Shown: positions 1-4,924 of the stretch, one piece after another
Numbering within the stretch: the stretch's first letter is position 1
Layout of the letters: every line of letters begins with the position of its first letter
Source of the DNA: Fibrobacter sp.
GTDB lineage: Bacteria > Fibrobacterota > Fibrobacteria > Fibrobacterales > Fibrobacteraceae
Assembly: GCA_017520105.1 (NCBI GenBank)
Contig: JAFWRL010000025.1
Coordinates: forward strand, 1-5,875
DNA: 5,875 nt
Direction: 5' to 3'
Made by a program: the position numbers and the translations under genes
Notes under the pieces: generated by a model
The model's database searches: none
The model's input: only the letters and a program-made list of their open reading frames with translations
Told to the model about the DNA's origin: nothing

Positions 1-1118
1 CCGCACGCGTGCAGGCAAACGCCAAGGTGCAGGCAGATCTTGCAGCCCTTACCGCTGCCGATTTCGAACGTAAGCCAAGCCGCCTCGATCGCCGCGTCGT
101 GCAGAAAGAAGAATTCAAGTTGCCGTCGTTCCCCACGACCAAAATCGGTTCCTTCCCGCAGACAGCCGAAGTCCGCGCAACCCGCGCCGCATTCCGCAAG
201 GGTGAAATCTCTCACGAACAGTATATCAAGTTCAACCAGAAAAAAATTGCCGAATGCATCAAGTTGCAAGAAGAAATTGGTCTTGACGTAATTGTGCATG
301 GTGAATTCGAGCGCAACGACATGGTGGAATATTTCGGTTCCAAGATTGACGGTTTCGTGTTCACGCAGAACGCCTGGGTACAGAGTTACGGCACCCGTTG
401 TGTGAAGCCACCTGTCGTGTGGGGCGACGTGAGCCGCAGCGCTCCGATTACAGTTGAATGGTCCGTTTTCGCACAAGGTTGTACGGACAAGCCGGTGAAG
501 GGCATGCTTACGGGGCCTGTCACGATTCTCAACTGGTCTTTCCCGCGCGAAGATGTTTCCTTGAAGACGCAAGCACAGCAGATTGGCCTTGCCATCCGCG
601 ACGAAGTTTTGGATCTCGAAAAGAACGGCATCAGAATCATCCAGATTGACGAAGCCGCTCTCCGCGAAAAGTTGCCGCTCCGCAAAAGCGATTGGCACAA
701 GGAATATCTCGATTGGGCTATTCCGGCATTCCGCCTGGTGCATGCGAAAGTCAAGCCCGAAACGCAAATCCACACGCACATGTGCTACAGCGAATTTGGC
801 GACATCGTGCGCGATATCGACAACATGGATGCCGACGTGATTACATTCGAAGCCAGCCGTTCTGACCTCAAATTGCTTGACGCCTTGAACGAAGCGAAGT
901 TCGAAACGCAAGTGGGCCCAGGTGTTTACGACATCCACTCCCCGCGCGTTCCGTCACAACAAGAGATTGTCGATGCACTCCACAAGATTATCGCAAAGGT
1001 CCCGCAGCAAAATGTCTGGGTGAACCCCGATTGCGGCCTCAAGACTCGTGGCGAAAGCGAAACCACAGCTAGCCTCAAGAATCTCGTTGCCGCCGCAAAA
1101 CAACTGCGCGAAGAATAA
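1..1118 (+). CDS. metE: Cobalamin-independent methionine synthase, C-terminal part (5' end cut by window edge)
   Basis: Transfers a methyl group from 5-methyltetrahydropteroyltri-L-glutamate to homocysteine to make methionine, in the cytosol and without B12. The frame is open to the left edge (first full codon at 3). The GTG at 9 is an internal codon, not a credible start. Aligning the motifs to E. coli MetE puts the first visible residue near 383, so about half of a roughly 755-residue protein is missing. What remains is the catalytic C-terminal barrel. It opens with the family signature [10 protein letters not shown]. The zinc/homocysteine ligands are all present with exactly the E. coli spacing: His (codon 777) and Cys (783) in [10 protein letters not shown], Glu (849) in ITFEASRS, and Cys (1032) in [10 protein letters not shown]. 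The catalytic His equivalent to His694 is at 936 in YDIHSPR. Nothing suggests inactivation. The regulatory leader lies outside the window. Confidence 0.97.
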   Translation, partial: ARVQANAKVQADLAALTAADFERKPSRLDRRVVQKEEFKLPSFPTTKIGSFPQTAEVRATRAAFRKGEISHEQYIKFNQKKIAECIKLQEEIGLDVIVHGEFERNDMVEYFGSKIDGFVFTQNAWVQSYGTRCVKPPVVWGDVSRSAPITVEWSVFAQGCTDKPVKGMLTGPVTILNWSFPREDVSLKTQAQQIGLAIRDEVLDLEKNGIRIIQIDEAALREKLPLRKSDWHKEYLDWAIPAFRLVHAKVKPETQIHTHMCYSEFGDIVRDIDNMDADVITFEASRSDLKLLDALNEAKFETQVGPGVYDIHSPRVPSQQEIVDALHKIIAKVPQQNVWVNPDCGLKTRGESETTASLKNLVAAAKQLREE

Positions 1119-1123
1119 TGGTG

Positions 1124-1150
1124 ACCCCGGCACACACTTGCGGCCGGGGT
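1124..1150. other. GC-rich hairpin just after metE
   Basis: ACCCCGGC (1124-1131) is the exact reverse complement of GCCGGGGT (1143-1150), an 8-bp stem with an 11-nt loop starting 5 nt after the metE stop codon. No T-run follows on the plus strand (next bases GACATCGCAAAAAA), so it is not a classic intrinsic terminator in that direction. It may protect the 3' end of the metE mRNA or be a copy of a dispersed palindromic repeat. Function is inferred only. Confidence 0.45.
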
Positions 1151-1271
1151 GACATCGCAAAAAACTTACACCTCCTGATTTCGCGATGATGCAATCACAT
1201 TTACGATAGAAGGATTCCAAGTTCGCACCAGTCTATCATCCTTTGCATTGAAGCGAAAGCAGAAACCAATC

Positions 1272-1308
1272 AATCCCCGCGTGCAAATACGCCGCGGGGA
1301 TTTCTTCC
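1272..1308 (+). terminator. Probable Rho-independent terminator of metE
   Basis: AATCCCCGCG (1272-1281) pairs perfectly with CGCGGGGATT (1293-1302), a 10-bp GC-rich stem with an 11-nt loop, followed by TTTCTTCC. The T-tract is short and interrupted, but stem strength and position before the AT-rich promoter region fit an intrinsic terminator. Because it lies about 150 nt after metE, an unrecognised short transcript in between is possible. Confidence 0.6.
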
Positions 1309-1367
1309 ACATCAGATACCGTTGAATATTGCAGCTATAACAGATTATAAATTAAAACAATCTCGAA

Positions 1368-1438
1368 TTGACCCATTGCTTTTTACAAGCATATCTTTGG
1401 AACACAACCGATATTTTAGTGACTGAATAACTTATATT
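1368..1438 (+). promoter_or_regulatory. Candidate promoter region of the HD-hydrolase gene
   Basis: Two options are visible. A sigma70-like pair TTGACC (1368-1373) and TATCTT (1392-1397) is separated by 18 nt. Alternatively, a -10-like TATATT (1433-1438) lies 25 nt before the start codon, without a good -35 box, and would give a very short leader. The region is strongly AT-rich compared with its flanks. The sequence alone does not decide which is used. Confidence 0.4.
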
Positions 1439-1463
1439 ACCATCGAGAATTTGGAGGCCACAA

Positions 1464-2033
1464 ATGAATTTAACACTCGAACGCGCAAAAGAAATCAACA
1501 AAAATCATGTTACAGAAGAATCGCTAATAATCCATTCGCTCAATGTATGCTATGCGATGGGCGCAATGGCAAAACATTTCGGCGAAGACGTTGAACACTG
1601 GGAAGCCGTAGGCTATTTGCACGATTACGATTACCAGGAATTCCCAGAAGAACATTTGCGACACACCGAAAAAGAGTTGCTTGCACAAGGCGTTTCCGAA
1701 GAAGATGTCCGCGCCATCATGAGTCATGGCTTTGAAATTGTAAACGATGTAGAACCCAAAACGAACATGGAAAAAAGCCTTTTTACAGTCGATGAACTCA
1801 CAGGAATCATCCAAGCATGTGCACGAATGCGCCCGAACGGAATTCTCGACCTCGAAGTAAAAAGCTTTATCAAAAAATTCAAGGACAAAAAATTCGCCGC
1901 GAAATGCAATCGCGACTACATTCTAAAAGGTTGTACATTGCTCGGCATGGACGTAAAAGACGTCGCCGCAATCTGCATCGAAGGAATGCGCGCCCACGCC
2001 GATGAAATCGGTTTAGCAGGTACCACAAACTAA
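1464..2033 (+). CDS. HD-superfamily metal-dependent hydrolase (predicted, COG2316-like)
   Basis: A 189-residue soluble cytosolic protein with a single HD domain and no signal peptide or membrane segment. The metal-binding pattern is complete: His24 (IIHSLNV), His53-Asp54 (YLHDYDY), His88 (IMSHGFE) and Asp110 (FTVDELTG), the H...HD...H...D arrangement of HD phosphohydrolases. Conserved-looking His64 and His67 lie between. Length and motif context match the short stand-alone predicted HD hydrolases of the COG2316 type, whose substrate is generally not known. The start is well supported by GGAGG at 1453-1457, six bases before the ATG. It appears to be a single-gene unit, flanked by the metE terminator and a convergent neighbour. 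Its lower GC resembles cysE rather than metE. No specific substrate can be assigned, and a link with the sulfur genes is not shown. Confidence 0.9.
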   Translation: MNLTLERAKEINKNHVTEESLIIHSLNVCYAMGAMAKHFGEDVEHWEAVGYLHDYDYQEFPEEHLRHTEKELLAQGVSEEDVRAIMSHGFEIVNDVEPKTNMEKSLFTVDELTGIIQACARMRPNGILDLEVKSFIKKFKDKKFAAKCNRDYILKGCTLLGMDVKDVAAICIEGMRAHADEIGLAGTTN

Positions 2034-2039
2034 CAAACT

Positions 2040-2052
2040 GTTATTAAATAAC
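2040..2052. other. Short palindrome at the convergent gene ends
   Basis: GTTATT-A-AATAAC is a perfect palindrome lying between the two convergent genes and running into the last codons of cysE. It is AT-rich and short, so it is too weak to be called an intrinsic terminator. No stronger terminator for either gene is visible around this junction. Confidence 0.3.
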
Positions 2053-3003
2053 GTAAAACCATTCATCACCAGGTTTTACTTCAAGTTTTTTGTAATGGTT
2101 ACTTGCTGTACGAAAATCCATTTCAGGATTTTTTATGCTTACACGAGTGTTTGCCTGAATAGAACTTGTGATGAATGTGTTACCACCGATAATAGCGTTT
2201 TCCCCGATGACCGTTTCGCCTCCAAGGATTGACGCTCCTGCATAAATAGTTACGTTATCTAGAATTGTCGGGTGACGCTTTTTCCCAGAAAGTCTTTGGC
2301 CGCCTCTTGTCGAAAGCGCGCCAAGCGTCACGCCTTGATAAATCTTTACGTTCTTGCCGATAACGGCTGTTTCGCCGATAACAATACCAGTACCGTGATC
2401 GATAAAGAAATACTTGCCGATGGTCGCGCCTGGGTGGATGTCGATACCTGTTTTGGAATGGGCGTATTCGGTCATGAGTCGCGGGAGAACGGGTACATGC
2501 AAAAGGTAAAGTTCGTGAGCAATGCGGTAAATTGTTGTCGCCATGAGGCCTGGGTAGGCGAGGATAATCTCGTCGAGGCAACCGGCAGCGGGGTCGCCGT
2601 CGTATGCGGCGTGCAAATCTGTTTCTAGAAATTCACGGACCTGCGGAATCTTCGCGAAAAATTCCTTACAAATTCTATAGCTTTCGATTTTTCGGTCTTC
2701 GGAAGTCATGGTTCCGCGAAGCTTGCAATAATCCAAGGCAATAGCCACCTGCTTGTGCAGGTGATAGAATGTGTCTTCAATGAGAACCGCAAAACTGTTT
2801 TTCGGATTATAAATTTTATGCGTGCGGTCTCTAAAATGTCCGGGATAGACAACTCGAATCAAATTTTGCAAAATCGTTTGAATCTCGGCCTGGTCAGGTC
2901 GATTGTATATATCGATATTATCAATATGTTTATTGCCGTTATAGTCGTTGAAAATAGTTTGTACGGCTTTTTCGACTTCGGATTCTTTGATAAGTTCGTG
3001 CAT
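2044..3003 (-). CDS. cysE: Serine O-acetyltransferase, long form (CysE/EpsC/SrpH-like)
   Basis: Acetylates L-serine with acetyl-CoA to O-acetylserine, the direct precursor of cysteine. It has 319 residues against about 273 for E. coli CysE, the difference being mostly a longer helical N-terminal region (1-~180). That region carries the conserved substrate-pocket segment DLHAAYDGDPAA (129-140). The C-terminal third is a left-handed beta-helix of hexapeptide repeats (about 186-285). Catalytic Asp188 (GIDIHP) and His203 (IDHGTG) are 15 apart, as Asp143/His158 are in the enteric enzymes. Asp202 is present, and Arg243-His244 match Arg192-His193 after an insertion of about six residues (RLSGKK). 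The last residue is Ile, as in CysE proteins that dock their tail into cysteine synthase. The ATG at 3003 is the earliest possible start: no ATG, GTG or TTG lies between it and the upstream in-frame stop. No Shine-Dalgarno sequence precedes it. It is third in the operon behind an encapsulin and a desulfurase, paralleling srpH beside srpI in Synechococcus. Confidence 0.95.
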   Translation of the reverse strand: MHELIKESEVEKAVQTIFNDYNGNKHIDNIDIYNRPDQAEIQTILQNLIRVVYPGHFRDRTHKIYNPKNSFAVLIEDTFYHLHKQVAIALDYCKLRGTMTSEDRKIESYRICKEFFAKIPQVREFLETDLHAAYDGDPAAGCLDEIILAYPGLMATTIYRIAHELYLLHVPVLPRLMTEYAHSKTGIDIHPGATIGKYFFIDHGTGIVIGETAVIGKNVKIYQGVTLGALSTRGGQRLSGKKRHPTILDNVTIYAGASILGGETVIGENAIIGGNTFITSSIQANTRVSIKNPEMDFRTASNHYKKLEVKPGDEWFYVI

Positions 3004-3010
3004 AGATTGA

Positions 3011-3059
3011 GTTGGAAGTAGGAAGTTGGAAGTAGGAAGGTAGAAGTAGGAAGTTAGAC
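3011..3059 (+). repeat. Heptamer tandem array 1 (7 units, GTWGGAA)
   Basis: Seven successive 7-nt units are read on the plus strand: GTTGGAA, GTAGGAA, GTTGGAA, GTAGGAA, GGTAGAA, GTAGGAA, GTTAGAC. The first four alternate two variants exactly; the last three are degenerate. The array ends only 7 nt from the cysE start codon, so on the cysE mRNA it is a pyrimidine-rich leader. It resembles in style the heptanucleotide tandem repeats known from cyanobacterial intergenic regions. Confidence 0.9.
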
Positions 3060-3079
3060 GTGAAAAGTGTTATTGCAAC

Positions 3080-3109
3080 GTTCACTTCTGCAAGCTCAGT
3101 GAACTTTTT
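3080..3109. promoter_or_regulatory. Dyad-symmetric site GTTCACT-N11-AGTGAAC, T-run on + side
   Basis: A perfect 7-bp inverted repeat (3080-3086 with 3098-3104) lies midway between the two heptamer arrays. On the plus strand TTTTT (3105-3109) follows directly, giving intrinsic-terminator form, but nothing upstream is known to be transcribed in that direction. On the minus strand it would be a hairpin, or a dimeric regulator site, in the leader before cysE. A competing partial pairing exists with GTGAA at 3060-3064. Role undetermined. Confidence 0.4.
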
Positions 3110-3140
3110 AAGGTCCCAAAGCCCGCCGATATGCGAAGCC

Positions 3141-3175
3141 TTTCTACTGTCTACTTCCTACTGTCTACTGACCAC
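3141..3175 (-). repeat. Heptamer tandem array 2 (5 units, GTAGRMA), inverted relative to array 1
   Basis: Read on the minus strand it is GTGGTCA, GTAGACA, GTAGGAA, GTAGACA, GTAGAAA. It begins three nucleotides after the desulfurase stop codon. The unit GTAGGAA is shared with array 1 but on the opposite strand, so the two arrays bracket an 81-nt core (3060-3140) as imperfect inverted repeats that could pair in the operon mRNA. Confidence 0.85.
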
Positions 3176-3178
3176 TAA

Positions 3179-4924
3179 TTACGCGAACGTCTTCAGCGCC
3201 CTCACGAGAGCGTCGATGTCGTCCGGCGAGTTGTACAGCGCAAGCGTCGGGCGTACGGTACTTTCGTAACCGAAATGCCTGAGCACCGGCTGTGCACAGT
3301 GGTGACCTGTACGCACGGCGACACCGTAGGCGTCGAGCCTCTTGCCCACTTCTTCGTCGGAATAACCGTCGAGCTTGAAGGCGAGAGCAGATGCCTTATT
3401 GAGTGCCGTACCTACAAGGTGAAGTCCCTTGACGGTCTTCAGTTCCTTGAGGCCATACTGCAGCAGTTCATGTTCCCAGCGGAATACGCAGGGCATTCCG
3501 ATTTCGGAGAGGTACTGGAGTGCAGCACCGAGGCCAACAGCGTCGGCGATGCTTCCGGTTCCCGCTTCGAACTTGTTCGGGATTCCGTTGTAAATGGTGC
3601 GTTCGAAGGTCACGTCGGCAATCATGTTGCCACCGCCGTGGTACGGGCGTGCCGCTTCCAGCAATTCCTTCTTGCCGTAAACTACGCCGATACCGGTCGG
3701 AGCAAACACCTTGTGTCCGGAGAACACGAAGAAGTCTGCGTCGAGGGCGGAAACGTTCACCGGAATGTGCGCGATGGACTGTGCACCATCAATGAGGATT
3801 CTCACGCCGTGCCTGTGGGCGATGGCGATGAGTTCCTCAATCGGGGTCACGGTGCCGAGCACATTCGAGACATGCGTCACGGAAACGAACTTGGTGCGCT
3901 TCGTGAACAGAGCCTCGTAATCGTGCAATTTGAGCTGGCCGGTAGAATCGCAGGGAATCACCTTGATGATGGCGCCTGTTTCTTCGGCAATGAGCTGCCA
4001 CGGCACAATGTTGGCGTGGTGTTCTAGGATGGAGACGATGATTTCGTCACCCGGCTGGAGCGTCGGTTTCACGTAAGCGTTAGCCACCAGATTGATTGCT
4101 TCAGTCGTACCGCGCACGAACACGATTTCCTGCGAAGACGGGGCCCCGATAAAGTCACGCACGATGTTGCGGGCGTTTTCATAGGCATCCGTCGATGCAG
4201 CCGCTAGCGTATGGGCACCACGGTGCACGTTGGAGTTCTCGTTTTCGTAGTAGTACTTGAGACGATCAATCACCACTTGCGGGCGCTGCGTCGTAGCACC
4301 GTTATCGAGCCAGACGAGCGGATGGCCGTTGACCTGCTTCGAAAGAATCGGGAAATCGCTACGGATTTGCGCAAGGTTCTTGGAACCGATGCGGATGGAT
4401 TCGTTCCTGGAATTGGCACCCGCATTCGCATTGCCGGCCTTGTTCACGGAATCGCCACCGAGCGATGTCGGAGCGTCAATCGTGCGACTCTGTTCTGCGG
4501 CCTGCGTCTTGGAAACAACCTTCGGGGAATACCCCGTTGCAGGCGCGGGCGCTGCCGGGACATCGCCGAACTGCGACACAAATTCCGCTTCGGGAGCTGC
4601 AGGAGCTTCCACGGAGTTGAGCCATGTATCGCTAGAATTGCCGCCGTAGGCAAACGGTGCCGAAGAGGTCGGCTGGTCGCCATAGGTCGCAAACGGATGT
4701 TCCCAGTCGAATGCGGGAGTCTGGTTGATGGCTGCTGCTCCCTGGGCTGCACTCACGCCCTGTGCGGCAGAAGCGTTCTGCACTTCGGGTGCCGCGGGAG
4801 TTGCAGCATAAGCACTGTCCGTCAAGTCGGGAAAGTACTCATTTGCCAACTGCTCCAGTTCAGCCGCATTGGGAACTCCGGCGAGTTCTTCCAGCGATCT
4901 GGTATCTGGATTATTCGTAATCAT
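3179..4924 (-). CDS. sufS: Encapsulated SufS-type cysteine desulfurase with N-terminal cargo-loading extension
   Basis: A PLP enzyme that converts L-cysteine to alanine and an enzyme-bound persulfide. Numbered from the ATG at 4924 (581 residues), the catalytic domain starts near 181. It carries His302 (LEHHAN), Asp379 (LIDGAQ), the PLP lysine Lys405 (SGHK), the persulfide Cys543 (TGHHCAQP) and Arg558 (VRPT). All five keep the exact spacing of E. coli SufS H123, D200, K226, C364 and R379. The first ~180 residues are absent from ordinary SufS. They are rich in Ala, Pro, Ser, Asn and Gln and probably disordered. They hold one likely amphipathic helix (11-34, ending LEQLANEYFPDL), a doubled SAAQG, and two PFA(T)YG motifs (77-82, 90-95). 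Such a leader is the known cargo-loading domain of Family 2A encapsulin desulfurases, and the shell gene lies directly upstream. The ATG is preferred because GAGG lies 12 nt before it; an in-frame TTG at 4936 adds four residues but has no usable ribosome site. Confidence 0.95.
   Translation of the reverse strand: MITNNPDTRSLEELAGVPNAAELEQLANEYFPDLTDSAYAATPAAPEVQNASAAQGVSAAQGAAAINQTPAFDWEHPFATYGDQPTSSAPFAYGGNSSDTWLNSVEAPAAPEAEFVSQFGDVPAAPAPATGYSPKVVSKTQAAEQSRTIDAPTSLGGDSVNKAGNANAGANSRNESIRIGSKNLAQIRSDFPILSKQVNGHPLVWLDNGATTQRPQVVIDRLKYYYENENSNVHRGAHTLAAASTDAYENARNIVRDFIGAPSSQEIVFVRGTTEAINLVANAYVKPTLQPGDEIIVSILEHHANIVPWQLIAEETGAIIKVIPCDSTGQLKLHDYEALFTKRTKFVSVTHVSNVLGTVTPIEELIAIAHRHGVRILIDGAQSIAHIPVNVSALDADFFVFSGHKVFAPTGIGVVYGKKELLEAARPYHGGGNMIADVTFERTIYNGIPNKFEAGTGSIADAVGLGAALQYLSEIGMPCVFRWEHELLQYGLKELKTVKGLHLVGTALNKASALAFKLDGYSDEEVGKRLDAYGVAVRTGHHCAQPVLRHFGYESTVRPTLALYNSPDDIDALVRALKTFA

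Larger units (their letters stand above)
1119..1463. other. Intergenic region between metE and the HD-hydrolase gene
   Basis: This 345-nt gap has no convincing reading frame; the minus-strand frames crossing it run antisense into metE. It holds two GC-rich hairpins (1124-1150 and 1272-1302), a weaker inverted repeat CATCGC/GCGATG (1153-1158 with 1183-1188, 24-nt loop), then an AT-rich stretch from about 1315 with the promoter-like elements of the downstream gene. I see no tRNA, riboswitch or CRISPR signature. Confidence 0.7.

Noticed and set aside
9..11. GTG at 9 as the start of a short MetE-like protein
   Set aside because: The frame is open to the window edge and the sequence joins mid-protein; stand-alone C-terminal homologues exist, but the visible segment before the barrel looks like the MetE linker, so truncation by the window is the simpler reading.
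1149..1180. AGGAGG on the minus strand (1171-1176) followed by an ATG, suggesting a small antisense gene
   Set aside because: The spacing to the ATG is about 15 nt, and the frame runs antisense into metE with no recognisable product.
3118..3143. Possible terminator hairpin AAAGC...CTTT after the desulfurase
   Set aside because: The pairing needs an internal loop and a bulge and has no following T-run on the minus strand, so read-through into cysE looks more likely.
3011..3175. CRISPR array
   Set aside because: The repeats are 7-nt tandem units without spacers, and no cas genes are present.
3275..4027. Long plus-strand open frame (250 codons) opposite the desulfurase gene
   Set aside because: It is antisense to a well-supported PLP enzyme with all catalytic residues; its translation shows no recognisable domain and is explained by the high-GC codon bias of the true strand.
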